From Saprospiraceae bacterium (lineage in GTDB: Bacteria > Bacteroidota > Bacteroidia > Chitinophagales > Saprospiraceae): 64,000 nucleotides of DNA. The stretch is from NCBI GenBank assembly GCA_017985675.1, contig JAGNXB010000006.1:28669-92668 (forward strand). The letters are read 5' to 3'. A program made the position numbers and the translations under genes. Shown one piece after another: positions 1 through 8,723 of the stretch (position 1 is its first letter; every line of letters starts with the position of its first letter). The notes under the pieces were generated by a model, which saw only the letters and a list, made by a program, of their open reading frames with translations, made no database searches and was not told where the DNA came from.

Positions 1-430
1 CAATCCGATTTCCTGCCCGCGCTTCAGCAATGCCCAAATAAAGACACTCCTTAGTAACTTCTAGCAGTCGGCGAACTTCTTCGGCAACATCACCTACCAT
101 ATAAGTATAGGCAGCATCACCATAGTAGCCTTTCCAAAGTACACCACAGTCCACAGAAACAACATCACCTTCACGAAAAGGCTTGTCATTTGGAATGCCA
201 TGTACAATGGTTTCATTTACCGAAACACAAAGTGTACCCGGGAATCCCCGATAACCTTTGAATGCTGGTAAAGCGCCATGATCACGAATCAGACTTTCCG
301 CTTCCTTATCAATTTGCAAACCCGTCATTCCGGGTTTGAGTATGCTCGCCACATGGGCGTGCGCTTTAGAAACCAGCAAACAACTTTGCCGGATCAATTC
401 AATTTCTTCTGCCGTTTTGTAATAAATCAT
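1..430 (-). CDS. map: Type I methionine aminopeptidase, N-terminal part (cut by window edge)
   Basis: This is the N-terminal 143 residues of the enzyme that removes the initiator methionine from new proteins in the cytoplasm. The reading frame starts MIYYKTAEEIELIRQSC and runs off the left edge. The conserved stretch GFPGTLCVSVNETIVHGIP contains the active-site histidine. It is followed by SVDCG and GDAAYTY, which carry the first two aspartate metal ligands. The C-terminal metal ligands lie outside the window. It sits 23 bases downstream of secY, the usual place for map at the end of the spc part of a ribosomal operon. Family assignment is clear from these motifs. Confidence 0.96.
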   Translation of the reverse strand, partial: MIYYKTAEEIELIRQSCLLVSKAHAHVASILKPGMTGLQIDKEAESLIRDHGALPAFKGYRGFPGTLCVSVNETIVHGIPNDKPFREGDVVSVDCGVLWKGYYGDAAYTYMVGDVAEEVRRLLEVTKECLYLGIAEARAGNRI

Positions 431-453
431 TGGCTTTAGCAGTCCTGGGAATG

Positions 454-1830
454 TTAAATGCTGGAGCCAATTGGCGCCATGCCTCCACTTCTTCCCTTCA
501 ACTTGCCTGATTTAACCAAACCGTCATATTTCCGCATCAACAAATAGCTTTCAATTTGCTGCAACGTATCTAAAACAACACCTACCAGGATCAATAAAGA
601 TGTACCACCAAAAAATAAGGCGAAACCCTGGTTTATACCCAGTGCCACAGCAAATGCAGGGAATATGGCGATAAAACCAAGAAATATAGATCCGGGAAAT
701 GTAATCCTTGTTGTAATGGAATCAATGAACTCCGCCGTACTACTTCCTGGTTTGATACCCGGAATAAATGCGTTCTGACGTTTCAGGTATTCTGCATACT
801 GTTGAGGGTTTACCAGAAGCGCTGTATAAACATAGGTGAATATGACCACTAAAAGGAAGTACATAATGTTATAAGGAGCACTGGTAAAATCATTAAGTGC
901 ACGAAGCCATCCACTGGAAGCCACCTCTGCATCACCACCTGAAAGATATTGTACAGCTGTAGCAGGCAGGAACATAATGGCTTGGGCAAAAATGATAGGC
1001 ATTACACCAGCACCATTGACCTTAAGAGGGATATAATCACGAGCTCCGACTGCTGGAATGTTCGCATCGCCACGACCAACCATTCGCTTAGCAAATTGCA
1101 CAGGAATTCGACGCACCGCCTGTACTATAGCGACAGTAACCAGCACGATAAAGAATAAAAGTGCCAATTCCATAGCGAAAAGCAGGAGTTTGCCACCACC
1201 AAAAGCAGACTGGAACTCCAGAATAAGTGCGCTTGGAAGCGTAGCAATGATCCCCACCATAATGAGCAGAGAAATACCGTTTCCAATCCCTTTATCAGTA
1301 ATCCGTTCACCAATCCACATTGCGAAAACAGTACCTGCGGCAAGAACAATTATGTTCCCAAAGAAGAACAATTTGACACTCATAGCCGGATCAACAGCAT
1401 TTACACTAGTCAGATAGGTTAGATAAGCACCACCTTGAACCATTGTAATGGCAAGTGTCAACAGACGTGTGATCTGGTTGAGCTTACGACGTCCTGACTC
1501 CCCTTCTTTCTGCTGTAGTCGCTGAAAATAAGGTACCGCAAAACCAAGAAGCTGAACAATGATGGAAGCCGTGATGTAAGGCATTACACCTAATGCAAAA
1601 ATAGCTGCATTTTGGAACGCACCCCCAGTGAATATATTAATTAATCCTATGAGATCATTTGCATTACCGCCACCGCCAACAGCAGCTTTCAGCGCCCCGG
1701 GAATTACACCAGGAAGCAGAATATGTGAACCAAGGCGAAAAGCAAACAACAAGGCAAGGGTGAACAAGATCCTGTCACGCAGTTCCTTGATCTTCCAGAT
1801 ATTTTGAATGGTAGTGATCAGTCCTTTCAT
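454..1830 (-). CDS. secY: Preprotein translocase subunit SecY
   Basis: SecY is the central channel of the Sec translocon in the inner membrane and carries unfolded proteins out of the cytoplasm and into the membrane. The 458-residue length and about ten hydrophobic segments match the family. Recognisable signatures are RILFTLALLFAFRLGSHI in the first membrane helix, TDKGIGNGISLLIMVGI in the middle, and the cytoplasmic loop FIPGIKPGSSTAEFI before the last helices. A poorly conserved glycine-rich loop (GGGGNAND) follows the plug region. It starts nine bases after the rplO stop and so is translated from the ribosomal protein operon, as in most bacteria. Confidence 0.98.
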   Translation of the reverse strand: MKGLITTIQNIWKIKELRDRILFTLALLFAFRLGSHILLPGVIPGALKAAVGGGGNANDLIGLINIFTGGAFQNAAIFALGVMPYITASIIVQLLGFAVPYFQRLQQKEGESGRRKLNQITRLLTLAITMVQGGAYLTYLTSVNAVDPAMSVKLFFFGNIIVLAAGTVFAMWIGERITDKGIGNGISLLIMVGIIATLPSALILEFQSAFGGGKLLLFAMELALLFFIVLVTVAIVQAVRRIPVQFAKRMVGRGDANIPAVGARDYIPLKVNGAGVMPIIFAQAIMFLPATAVQYLSGGDAEVASSGWLRALNDFTSAPYNIMYFLLVVIFTYVYTALLVNPQQYAEYLKRQNAFIPGIKPGSSTAEFIDSITTRITFPGSIFLGFIAIFPAFAVALGINQGFALFFGGTSLLILVGVVLDTLQQIESYLLMRKYDGLVKSGKLKGRSGGMAPIGSSI

Positions 1831-1839
1831 GATGCAGGA

Positions 1840-2286
1840 TTATACGAGTTGAACAGAGCCGCCCAAACCTTCGATGGCAGCCTGAGCTTTTGCAGAAATG
1901 GCATGAACCTGAAGGTGGCACTTGCTTTTCAGTTCGCCGTTAGCAAGAATCTTCACACGATCCGAACGCTTGATAACATGGTGCACTGCCAATGTTTCCA
2001 CATCAATAATGGTCAACTGATGTTTTTCGATGAGATCCTGGAGACGGGCAAGATTAACAGCCACATATTCAACGCGGTTGATATTTGTGAAACCACGTTT
2101 TGGCAAGCGGCGTTGCATAGGCATTTGACCGCCTTCAAAGTGACGCTTTTCCTTGTGACCTGCACGAGATTTGTCCCCCTTGTGACCTTTGGTAGAGGTG
2201 CCACCCTTACCAGAGCCTTGTCCACGCGCAATACGCTTGGAGGATTTGACTGCACCCTTTGCGGGTTTTATAGTGTGTAATTCCAT
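1840..2286 (-). CDS. rplO: 50S ribosomal protein L15 (uL15)
   Basis: L15 is a late-assembly protein of the large ribosomal subunit. The start chosen is the ATG giving MELHTIKPAKGAVKSS (148 residues). An in-frame TTG four codons earlier also exists but is less likely. The glycine- and lysine-rich N-terminus (RGQGSGKGGTSTKGHKG) threads into rRNA in known structures, and the C-terminal half carries the globular fold with GLGGSVQLV at its end. The gene lies between rpmD and secY, the canonical spc order, with 26 bases to rpmD. Confidence 0.97.
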   Translation of the reverse strand: MELHTIKPAKGAVKSSKRIARGQGSGKGGTSTKGHKGDKSRAGHKEKRHFEGGQMPMQRRLPKRGFTNINRVEYVAVNLARLQDLIEKHQLTIIDVETLAVHHVIKRSDRVKILANGELKSKCHLQVHAISAKAQAAIEGLGGSVQLV

Positions 2287-2312
2287 GTCTGCTGACAAGA
2301 GTTAATACGTGA

Positions 2313-2492
2313 TCAGATTTCCTCGATTAGGAGGAGGTGTTTTACTTTTTCAACCATACCCATTACTTGGGGAGTGGCTTCATGTTCAGCAGTGTTGCTG
2401 ATTTTCCTAAGACCAAGAGCAATCAAGGTTGCTTTCTGCCGTTCCGGACGATCGATAGCGCTGCGGACTTGTTTTATGCGTATTCTTTTCAT
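2313..2492 (-). CDS. rpmD: 50S ribosomal protein L30 (uL30)
   Basis: This small 59-residue protein of the large subunit starts at the ATG giving MKRIRIKQVRSAIDRPERQK. An upstream in-frame extension is open but is not conserved in the family, so I trimmed it. The pattern of basic N-terminus, then LIALGLRKI, then the C-terminal helix MGMVEKVKHLLLI is diagnostic. rpmD is missing from some bacterial lineages; here it is intact and in its usual position between rpsE and rplO. Confidence 0.95.
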   Translation of the reverse strand: MKRIRIKQVRSAIDRPERQKATLIALGLRKISNTAEHEATPQVMGMVEKVKHLLLIEEI

Positions 2493-2522
2493 GACGTTTT
2501 CTTCTTCTGGCAAAAACTATGC

Positions 2523-3041
2523 TCAACCGTGAAAAATCAGATCTAATTTAACATTGCGTTGTCTGGCAACATCATAAGGCGTGCGCAATTTGGACAATGC
2601 ATCCAATGTTGCCTTAATTACGTTATGCGGATTTGATGAACCATGTGATTTAGCTAGTACGTTGTGAATGCCCGCACTTTCTAATACTGCACGCATAGCA
2701 CCACCAGCTATAACACCTGTACCGTCAGATGCTGGTTTGATAAGCACACGACCAGCACCAAATTTTCCCTTTTGGGCATGTGGTATTGTGCCTTTCAAAA
2801 TGGGCACCTTGATGAGGTCTTTTTTAGCATCGTCGACGGCCTTGGCAATTGCCTCGGAGACGTCTCTTGCTTTACCCAATCCATAACCAACTGTTCCATT
2901 TCCGTCACCAACGACGACAACGGCAGCAAAGCTGAATGTTCGACCACCCTTCGTTACTTTAGCAACCCTGTTAAGGGCAACCATTTTCTCTTTGAGTTCC
3001 GTATCGGTAGCTTTTACCCTGTTAACCTGTTTCTTAGTCAT
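2523..3041 (-). CDS. rpsE: 30S ribosomal protein S5 (uS5)
   Basis: S5 contributes to decoding accuracy and the mRNA entry channel of the small subunit. The 172-residue protein has the N-terminal double-stranded-RNA-binding fold ([20 protein letters not shown], then [17 protein letters not shown]) and the C-terminal domain with [20 protein letters not shown]. The loop region associated with spectinomycin resistance in other bacteria (VTKGGR) shows no obvious change. The gene is 30 bases upstream of rpmD in the operon. Confidence 0.98.
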   Translation of the reverse strand: MTKKQVNRVKATDTELKEKMVALNRVAKVTKGGRTFSFAAVVVVGDGNGTVGYGLGKARDVSEAIAKAVDDAKKDLIKVPILKGTIPHAQKGKFGAGRVLIKPASDGTGVIAGGAMRAVLESAGIHNVLAKSHGSSNPHNVIKATLDALSKLRTPYDVARQRNVKLDLIFHG

Positions 3042-3062
3042 TTGCTGTGATGCCTGATTAGC

Positions 3063-3416
3063 TTAGAAATTAAGACCGCCCTCGCGTGCCCCTTCGGCAA
3101 GCGCTTTGATACGCCCGTGATATAAATAACCGGACCGGTCAAATACAACCAATTCGATATTAGCTTCCTTTGCACGCTCGGCTAGAAGTTTTCCAACCTG
3201 CCGGGCTTGCTCCGATTTATTGGCACTGCGATCTATCGCAGCATCACGTGAGGACGCTGCTACCAACGTGTGACCATTAAGATCATCGATGATCTGCCCG
3301 TATATTTGGAGATTGCTTCGGAAGATAGAGATACGAGGACGTTGTTCGGTACCCCGGATCGTATGTCGAATTCGCTGATGAATCCGATGTCTCCGCTTTT
3401 CTTTTTGGAACTTCAT
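3063..3416 (-). CDS. rplR: 50S ribosomal protein L18 (uL18)
   Basis: L18 binds 5S rRNA and helps attach it to the large subunit. The 117-residue sequence begins with the basic tail MKFQKEKRRHRIHQRIRHTIRG, then RPRISIFRSNLQIYGQIIDD, and ends with VVFDRSGYLYHGRIKALAEG followed by AREGGLNF, the classic L18 C-terminus. It lies between rplF and rpsE with spacers of 26 and 21 bases. Confidence 0.98.
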   Translation of the reverse strand: MKFQKEKRRHRIHQRIRHTIRGTEQRPRISIFRSNLQIYGQIIDDLNGHTLVAASSRDAAIDRSANKSEQARQVGKLLAERAKEANIELVVFDRSGYLYHGRIKALAEGAREGGLNF

Positions 3417-3442
3417 AATCGCAATAAATTCAGATAATACCC

Positions 3443-4000
3443 TTATTTTTTCTTAGCACCTGCTTTACCAGCCTTCCGACGGATAATCTCACCAGTGTAG
3501 CGTACACCCTTACCTTTATATGGTTCTGGCTTACGGAACGCCCGGATCTTGGCAGCTACTTGTCCAAGTAATTGTTTGTCCGATGATTGTAAAATAACCG
3601 TTGGATTGCTACCCTTTTCCATCTTGGTAGCTAAAACTACCTCTTCAGGAACATAAAACATGACAGGGTGCGAATAACCAAGGGCCAATTCCAATAATTG
3701 ACCAGTACTGGAACAACGATAACCTACACCAACCAATTCAAGTTGTTTTGTAAATCCGTCCGATACACCCTGTACCATATTGAACACCAGTGACCGATAC
3801 AGTCCGTGCATCGCACGGTGCCGTTTCTGGTCTGTAGGGCGATTCACAACCACCTGGTTGTCTTCGACAACTACCTCAATATCCTTATCCACCACTTGAT
3901 GGAGGCTGCCTTTCGGCCCTTTCACCCGAACCACATTATTTTCCACCGAGATGGAAACTCCTGCGGGGATGGAGATCGGCATTTTTCCTATACGGGACAT
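3443..4000 (-). CDS. rplF: 50S ribosomal protein L6 (uL6)
   Basis: L6 sits near the factor-binding site of the large subunit. I use the ATG that gives MSRIGKMPISIPAGV (185 residues), the standard L6 start; the in-frame TTG seven codons earlier would overrun the spacer. Two tandem repeats of the L6 fold are visible, with the C-terminal signature PEPYKGKGVRYTGEIIRRK, which matches the PROSITE-type L6 pattern. A lysine-rich tail (KAGKAGAKKK) ends the protein. The gene is 21 bases downstream of rpsH. Confidence 0.98.
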   Translation of the reverse strand: MSRIGKMPISIPAGVSISVENNVVRVKGPKGSLHQVVDKDIEVVVEDNQVVVNRPTDQKRHRAMHGLYRSLVFNMVQGVSDGFTKQLELVGVGYRCSSTGQLLELALGYSHPVMFYVPEEVVLATKMEKGSNPTVILQSSDKQLLGQVAAKIRAFRKPEPYKGKGVRYTGEIIRRKAGKAGAKKK

Positions 4001-4021
4001 GGTCTCGTTATTTTCAGTCAA

Positions 4022-4426
4022 TTAATAGATATAACACATCAATTCGCCACCAAGCTTTTGTGCTCTTGCTTCTTTGTCAGTCAGGATACCTTTCGACGTA
4101 GAGACAATGGCAATACCCAATCCGTTGATAATTCTGGGCAACTCGTCACATTTGACGTATTTGCGCAGACCCGGCCGGCTGATGCGTCCAAGTTCACGTA
4201 TCACCGGTTGACGCGTGGACGGATCATACTTGAGGGCGATTTTAATCGTCTCAAACTTGCCCGATTCTGCATCGAACTTATATTTGGCAATGAACCCCTG
4301 GTCATAGAGGATTTTTGTGATAGCCTTCTTTACTTTAGAAGAAGGGATATCAACGACACTGTGACCAGCCATTTGGGCATTGCGTATCCGGGTCAGAAGG
4401 TCAGCTATTGGATCAAGAATCAACAT
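4022..4426 (-). CDS. rpsH: 30S ribosomal protein S8 (uS8)
   Basis: S8 is a primary 16S rRNA binding protein and, in enterobacteria, the translational repressor of the spc operon. The 134-residue protein starts MLILDPIADLLTRIRNAQMA, typical apart from the slightly longer N-terminus. It ends with GLGIAIVSTSKGILTDKEA followed by a short tail; STSKGI is the signature RNA-binding loop. Whether it regulates this operon cannot be told from sequence. Confidence 0.98.
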   Translation of the reverse strand: MLILDPIADLLTRIRNAQMAGHSVVDIPSSKVKKAITKILYDQGFIAKYKFDAESGKFETIKIALKYDPSTRQPVIRELGRISRPGLRKYVKCDELPRIINGLGIAIVSTSKGILTDKEARAQKLGGELMCYIY

Positions 4427-4454
4427 AGTGAGCGAAATCGAAATTTTAAAAGAA

Positions 4455-4724
4455 TTACCAGCTGGATTTGGTTACACCTGGAATTTTACCATCATTAGCC
4501 ATGAGGCGGAACATTACACGACACAACCCAAACTTGCGCATGTAGCCTTTCGGACGTCCGGTCAGTTGGCAGCGATTGTGCAAACGTTTTGCAGAGGAAT
4601 TACGTGGAAGCTTATCCAGTTCGTCCCAACGCCCTTCTTCTTTGAGCTGCTTGCGAACATCTGCATACTTTTTGACCAATTTGGCCCGCTTTACCTCTCT
4701 GGCTATAAGTGATTTTCTTGCCAT
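4455..4724 (-). CDS. rpsN: 30S ribosomal protein S14 (uS14), zinc-free form
   Basis: The ATG giving [20 protein letters not shown] produces an 89-residue protein, the normal size for the long, zinc-independent S14. The extra in-frame sequence upstream comes from rplE overlap and is not part of the gene. There is no CxxC pair, so this is the C-minus paralogue type. [20 protein letters not shown] and the tryptophan C-terminus (VTKSSW) are diagnostic. It begins ten bases after rplE ends. Confidence 0.97.
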   Translation of the reverse strand: MARKSLIAREVKRAKLVKKYADVRKQLKEEGRWDELDKLPRNSSAKRLHNRCQLTGRPKGYMRKFGLCRVMFRLMANDGKIPGVTKSSW

Positions 4725-4734
4725 GATCGTTGGA

Positions 4735-5295
4735 TCAGTTACGTTGTTGGTTTTTAAATGGCATACCCAACTCTTTAAGAAGAGCGAGCGCTTCGGCGTC
4801 TGTTTTTGCAGTGGTGACAAACGTAATGTCCATCCCGCTAATGCGGTCCACTTTATCAATATCAATTTCTGGGAAGATGATTTGTTCCGTTACACCCAGC
4901 GAATAATTGCCGCGTCCGTCAAAACTTTTATCATTGATGCCCCGGAAGTCACGTACACGAGGCAAGGCAACACTGACCAGACGATCAAGAAACTCAAACA
5001 TATGGTCATGGCGAAGTGTAACACGTGCGCCAATAGTCATGCCTTCACGCAGTTTAAAGTTAGACACAGATTTTTTTGCCTTAGTAGGCACGGCTTTCTG
5101 TCCTGTAATGGTTGTCATCTCCTTAAGAGCGGCTTCCACAATCTTTTTATCCTGTGTCGCAGCGCCAACTCCCTGGTTAACAGCGATTTTGACCAAACGA
5201 GGAACTTGCATGACGTTGCTGTAATTAAACTGCTTCATCAATGTAGGAACTACATGGTCCTTATAGTATGCCTTAAGGCGCGGTTGATAACTCAT
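4735..5295 (-). CDS. rplE: 50S ribosomal protein L5 (uL5)
   Basis: L5 binds 5S rRNA and contacts the P-site tRNA in the central protuberance. The 186-residue sequence starts [20 protein letters not shown]. It contains [37 protein letters not shown] and the C-terminal [20 protein letters not shown], all standard for the family. Its start codon overlaps the rplX stop by one base (TGATG), which implies translational coupling. Confidence 0.98.
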   Translation of the reverse strand: MSYQPRLKAYYKDHVVPTLMKQFNYSNVMQVPRLVKIAVNQGVGAATQDKKIVEAALKEMTTITGQKAVPTKAKKSVSNFKLREGMTIGARVTLRHDHMFEFLDRLVSVALPRVRDFRGINDKSFDGRGNYSLGVTEQIIFPEIDIDKVDRISGMDITFVTTAKTDAEALALLKELGMPFKNQQRN

Positions 5296-5648
5296 CAGTT
5301 AATGATTTCGCCGGTTTTTTTAGAAAAGCGGACCATCTTACCTTCGACCTCACGACGACCTATGCGTGTGGGTTCATTGGTCTTTGGATCCAGCACCATC
5401 AAATTCGATATGTGAAGTGGCGCAGCTATTTCGTGGATTCCACCCGCATTATTCTGGGTAGGTTTAACGTGCTTCTTTACCAGATTTACATTATCCACAA
5501 TAGCGCGGTTCTTCTCAGGAAACACGCGTAGAATCTCACCTTCCTTGCCCTTTTGAGAGCCGGCGATGACGCGCACCCGATCACCCTTTCTGACGTGCAG
5601 TTTGGGTGCGAAGCGCTTTTGTTGATTCATTGATTTTTTATGTGCCAT
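5295..5648 (-). CDS. rplX: 50S ribosomal protein L24 (uL24)
   Basis: L24 starts large-subunit assembly by binding the 5' end of 23S rRNA. The KOW motif is clear as [20 protein letters not shown] near residues 19-38, followed by [20 protein letters not shown]. The 117-residue length is normal for Bacteroidota, with a short basic N-terminal extension ([16 protein letters not shown]). Its stop codon overlaps the rplE start by one base. Confidence 0.98.
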   Translation of the reverse strand: MAHKKSMNQQKRFAPKLHVRKGDRVRVIAGSQKGKEGEILRVFPEKNRAIVDNVNLVKKHVKPTQNNAGGIHEIAAPLHISNLMVLDPKTNEPTRIGRREVEGKMVRFSKKTGEIIN

Positions 5649-5669
5649 AGCAGCTGACTTTCTCTCCGT

Positions 5670-6035
5670 TTAAAGGACTTCTGGTGCAAGTGAAACAATA
5701 CGCATATAATCTCGGTCACGAAGCTCACGAGCAACTGGGCCAAATATGCGGGTGCCTCTGGGTTCATCCTGGTTATTTAATAAAACAACGGCGTTATCAT
5801 CAAAGCGGATGTAGGAGCCGTCTTTACGACGGATCTCTTTTTTCGTCCGGACTATAACAGCCTTCGAAACAGTACCCTTCTTAATACCTCCAGGAGTGGC
5901 ATCTTTAACGGTAACTACAATTTTATCGCCAATCGAGGCATAGCGCCGCTTGGACCCGCCAAGGACACGGATACAGAGCACCTCTTTGGCACCACTGTTA
6001 TCGGCTACCCGCAACCGGGATTCTTGCTGTATCAT
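5670..6035 (-). CDS. rplN: 50S ribosomal protein L14 (uL14)
   Basis: L14 forms part of an intersubunit bridge. The 121-residue sequence begins [20 protein letters not shown] and ends [19 protein letters not shown], both nearly invariant in the family. The central basic stretch [20 protein letters not shown] is also standard. It is followed, after 28 bases and in the reverse direction, by rpsQ upstream in the operon. Confidence 0.98.
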   Translation of the reverse strand: MIQQESRLRVADNSGAKEVLCIRVLGGSKRRYASIGDKIVVTVKDATPGGIKKGTVSKAVIVRTKKEIRRKDGSYIRFDDNAVVLLNNQDEPRGTRIFGPVARELRDRDYMRIVSLAPEVL

Positions 6036-6063
6036 CGCTTCCGCTTATTAACTTGATTACAAA

Positions 6064-6324
6064 TTATTTCGCTTTCTCTAAAACTTCAACCAGGCGCCAG
6101 CGCTTACGCTTGCTCAGTGGTCGTGTTTCCATGATCCTAACCAAATCGCCGATATTACATTCAGCTTTTTCGTCGTGAGCCATGAACTTGTTCGTTTGTT
6201 TGACGAACTTTCCGTAGATCGGGTGTTGTAACCTACGCTCTACAGAAACGGTTATCGTTTTCGTCATTTTATTACTGGTGACGACGCCTACCCGTTGCTT
6301 TCGTTGCTTTCTTTCTTCTGTCAT
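6064..6324 (-). CDS. rpsQ: 30S ribosomal protein S17 (uS17)
   Basis: S17 is an early-assembling OB-fold protein of the small subunit. The 86 residues include [20 protein letters not shown] and the diagnostic [20 protein letters not shown] at the C-terminus. A short basic N-terminal stretch ([11 protein letters not shown]) precedes the fold. It lies 21 bases from rpmC. Confidence 0.97.
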   Translation of the reverse strand: MTEERKQRKQRVGVVTSNKMTKTITVSVERRLQHPIYGKFVKQTNKFMAHDEKAECNIGDLVRIMETRPLSKRKRWRLVEVLEKAK

Positions 6325-6345
6325 AATTCAATTAGTCAGCAAGGA

Positions 6346-6606
6346 TTATTTTTTTCTGCGACGCAACCGAATCCGATCACGACCTGCAATTTCCATTTCA
6401 TCAGCCTTCGCAAGCTCCCTGCGGCGCAATTCCGTATTTAGCCGGGCGATATCCTTACGTACATCGCGGATAGACAACGGATTGTCTAATCCCTTTATCG
6501 CATGGTCAAAACGCATTTTTTGAAATTGCGTTTCTGTTTCTTTCAGCTCGTTGAGGAGGTCAGCATCCGAGAACTCCTGCAAATCGATGGTCTTTTTACT
6601 TGGCAT
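6346..6606 (-). CDS. rpmC: 50S ribosomal protein L29 (uL29)
   Basis: L29 lies beside the peptide exit tunnel and takes part in binding trigger factor and SRP. The protein is a two-helix hairpin: SDADLLNELKETETQFQKMR, then IRDVRKDIARLNTELRRREL. At 86 residues it is longer than the E. coli protein, with an N-terminal extension (MPSKKTIDLQEF) and a basic C-terminal tail (GRDRIRLRRRKK). The family call rests on position in the operon and the helical pattern. Confidence 0.95.
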   Translation of the reverse strand: MPSKKTIDLQEFSDADLLNELKETETQFQKMRFDHAIKGLDNPLSIRDVRKDIARLNTELRRRELAKADEMEIAGRDRIRLRRRKK

Positions 6607-6626
6607 AATTTGACTCCTTTATCTCA

Positions 6627-7046
6627 TTAAGCTACTACGTCAGGACGCGATACCGTTGTGGTCATTACCGGCAACTTCTGCGCTGCAAGACGAAGTGCTT
6701 CGTAAGCTACCTCCTTTGTTACACCGTCGAGTTCAAACATGATACGACCTGGCTTAACAACTGCAACGAAATGGTCAACAGCACCTTTACCCTTACCCAT
6801 ACGCACTTCCAATGGCTTGGATGTGATTGGCTTGTCAGGGAATATCCGTATCCATACTTTACCTTCCCTTTTCATGTAACGGGTCATCGCAATACGAGCC
6901 GCTTCCAACTGTCGGGCAGTAATGTATCCGGCATCCATTGATTTAAGCGCAAAAGATCCAAATGATATGGTACTACCTTTATAGGCGATTCCATGTATCC
7001 GGCCTTTTTGCTGCTTCCGGTATTTCTGTCGTTTAGGCTGTAACAT
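6627..7046 (-). CDS. rplP: 50S ribosomal protein L16 (uL16)
   Basis: L16 is a late-assembly protein that organises the A site of the large subunit. The sequence begins [20 protein letters not shown] and contains [20 protein letters not shown] and [20 protein letters not shown], the two family signatures (139 residues). The arginine in the MGKGKG loop region corresponds to the hydroxylated arginine area in E. coli L16. An unusually wide 86-base gap separates it from rpsC upstream. Confidence 0.98.
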   Translation of the reverse strand: MLQPKRQKYRKQQKGRIHGIAYKGSTISFGSFALKSMDAGYITARQLEAARIAMTRYMKREGKVWIRIFPDKPITSKPLEVRMGKGKGAVDHFVAVVKPGRIMFELDGVTKEVAYEALRLAAQKLPVMTTTVSRPDVVA

Positions 7047-7104
7047 TATTCAACGTTTTCCCCGCGTTTTTGCCTGATTATTCAAGGTTTTGAAAAAAGC
7101 AGTG

Positions 7105-7112
7105 CAAAGGTA
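7105..7112 (-). promoter_or_regulatory. Candidate internal -7 box in the rpsC-rplP gap
   Basis: On the minus strand the 86-base gap between rpsC and rplP contains TACCTTTG, a full match to the Bacteroidota -7 consensus TAnnTTTG. No convincing -33 TTG is at the expected distance. It could give extra transcription of the downstream half of the operon, or be chance. Confidence 0.25.
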
Positions 7113-7132
7113 CGGTTATTTTTTGGTTAAAA

Positions 7133-7999
7133 CTACCTTTTGCGTCCTCCAGCTCCACCGGGCCGAGCTCCACCGCCTTGGCGACGGTCTCCTCCACCGG
7201 CTCCACCACCCTGGCGACGATCTCCGCCACCGCCACCGCCGCCCTGGCGACGGTCTCCACCACCACCTTGACGACGATCTCCGCCACCGCCACCGCCTTG
7301 ACGACGGTCAGCACCTGGTCCGGCAGGACGATCAGAGCGCGCTTCTACACCAACGTGTGGTGACAAATCACGCTTTCCTAAGACTTCGCCTTTGCAAATC
7401 CATACCTTGATACCAATTTTGCCATAAACCGTTTGTGCTTCAACTATGGCATAATCAATATCTGCACGGAACGTATGCAATGGTGTACGTCCATCTTTAA
7501 ATTCTTCGCGTCGTGCAATCTCTGCACCATTCAGTCGACCTCCAATCCGCACTTTTATGCCTTCTGAACCGGCCCGCATGGTCGATTGTATAGCCATTTT
7601 AATAGCACGGCGATAATTGATCCGAGATTCGATTTGTTTCGCAATGGACTCACCTACAATATAGGCATCCAATTCCGGCTTGCGGATCTCAACGATATTA
7701 ATCTGAATCTCTTTTCCACTTAACTTTTTGAGCTCTTCGCGAAGACGATCTACTTCCTGGCCACCCTTACCGATAATGATACCAGGACGGGAAGTGTGAA
7801 GCGTAATCGTTATCCGCTTCATGGAGCGCTCAATGATAATCTGAGAGATCCCGCCTTTAGGGATACGCGCACGCATATAACGGCGGATTTTTTCATCCTC
7901 CACTACATTGGCCGCATAATCTTTCGTGGCGAACCAGTTGGATTCCCATCCCCGGATGATACCGAGGCGATTACCGATTGGATTTGTCTTCTGACCCAT
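7133..7999 (-). CDS. rpsC: 30S ribosomal protein S3 (uS3) with glycine-rich C-terminal tail
   Basis: S3 lines the mRNA entry tunnel of the small subunit and has helicase activity there together with S4. The core is normal: [20 protein letters not shown] at the start, the KH domain [15 protein letters not shown] motif ([20 protein letters not shown]), and [20 protein letters not shown] near the core's end. From about residue 223 to 288 it continues into a low-complexity tail with five DRRQGGG units separated by glycine runs. Most bacterial S3 proteins are 205-240 residues, so the tail adds about 50. The bases of this tail are far more G+C-rich than the surrounding genes. Confidence 0.97.
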   Translation of the reverse strand: MGQKTNPIGNRLGIIRGWESNWFATKDYAANVVEDEKIRRYMRARIPKGGISQIIIERSMKRITITLHTSRPGIIIGKGGQEVDRLREELKKLSGKEIQINIVEIRKPELDAYIVGESIAKQIESRINYRRAIKMAIQSTMRAGSEGIKVRIGGRLNGAEIARREEFKDGRTPLHTFRADIDYAIVEAQTVYGKIGIKVWICKGEVLGKRDLSPHVGVEARSDRPAGPGADRRQGGGGGGDRRQGGGGDRRQGGGGGGGDRRQGGGAGGGDRRQGGGARPGGAGGRKR

Positions 8000-8026
8000 T
8001 TATCTTAGGTTCTATTCGTTCGCTAA

Positions 8027-8410
8027 TTATTCTTCTTCACTTGCTGCACCATCCTGCTCCAAGGGAACGCGATTGGATACGACCAGTGTAATATGATTAC
8101 TCCTTTTCCGGATACGGTGCGCACGACCGTGTGGGGCCGGACGAAACCGCTTAAGCATTCCTGCCTCATCAGAAAGTGCCGTCTTGACATACAAGTCAAA
8201 CTCATCCGCTCCACCCTGCATACCTGCTTTGTTCTCCCAGTTAGCGACAGCAGAAAGCAGAACTTTCTCCAGCCACACTGCAGCTTCATTGCGTGTATAC
8301 TTCAACAGGCTAAGCGCCTCAACGACATTCCGTCCCCTGATGTTATCAACCACGAGTCGCATCTTGCGAGCCGATAGAGGACAATTTTTCAATTTTGCTA
8401 CCGCTTCCAT
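8027..8410 (-). CDS. rplV: 50S ribosomal protein L22 (uL22)
   Basis: L22 extends a beta hairpin into the peptide exit tunnel. The N-terminal half LKNCPLSARKMRLVVDNIRG and the hairpin region RFRPAPHGRAHRIRKRSNHI identify it (127 residues). A short acidic tail (GAASEEE) ends the protein. No insertion in the hairpin of the kind linked to macrolide resistance is visible. It lies between rpsS and rpsC. Confidence 0.98.
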   Translation of the reverse strand: MEAVAKLKNCPLSARKMRLVVDNIRGRNVVEALSLLKYTRNEAAVWLEKVLLSAVANWENKAGMQGGADEFDLYVKTALSDEAGMLKRFRPAPHGRAHRIRKRSNHITLVVSNRVPLEQDGAASEEE

Positions 8411-8432
8411 GGAAGGCTGATTTTAGACTGCT

Positions 8433-8702
8433 TTATTTTTTACGATTACCACCATGTCCACGGAAATTCCGTGTAGGGGCAAATTCACCTAGTTTGTGTC
8501 CAACCATATTCTCCGTAACATAGACTGGAACAAACGTCTTGCCGTTGTGCACAGCAATGGTTTCACCTACCATATCCGGAATGATCATGGAAGCACGGCT
8601 CCAGGTCTTGATCACTTGTTTTTTTGCCGACTCCTTCGCTGCGTGTACTTTCTCAAGCAACTTGTAAAAAACGTAGGGTCCTTTTTTTATGGATCTTGCC
8701 AT
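8433..8702 (-). CDS. rpsS: 30S ribosomal protein S19 (uS19)
   Basis: S19 sits in the head of the small subunit near the A- and P-site tRNAs. The 89-residue protein starts [20 protein letters not shown] and ends [20 protein letters not shown], the S19 family signature. It is 21 bases downstream of rplB. Confidence 0.98.
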   Translation of the reverse strand: MARSIKKGPYVFYKLLEKVHAAKESAKKQVIKTWSRASMIIPDMVGETIAVHNGKTFVPVYVTENMVGHKLGEFAPTRNFRGHGGNRKK

Positions 8703-8723
8703 TTTCGGAAAGATTAATGCGGG

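Noticed and set aside
7078..7410. Frames rich in Val/Ala or His/Arg over the rpsC tail
   Set aside because: They arise from the repeated DRRQGGG codons of rpsC in other frames.
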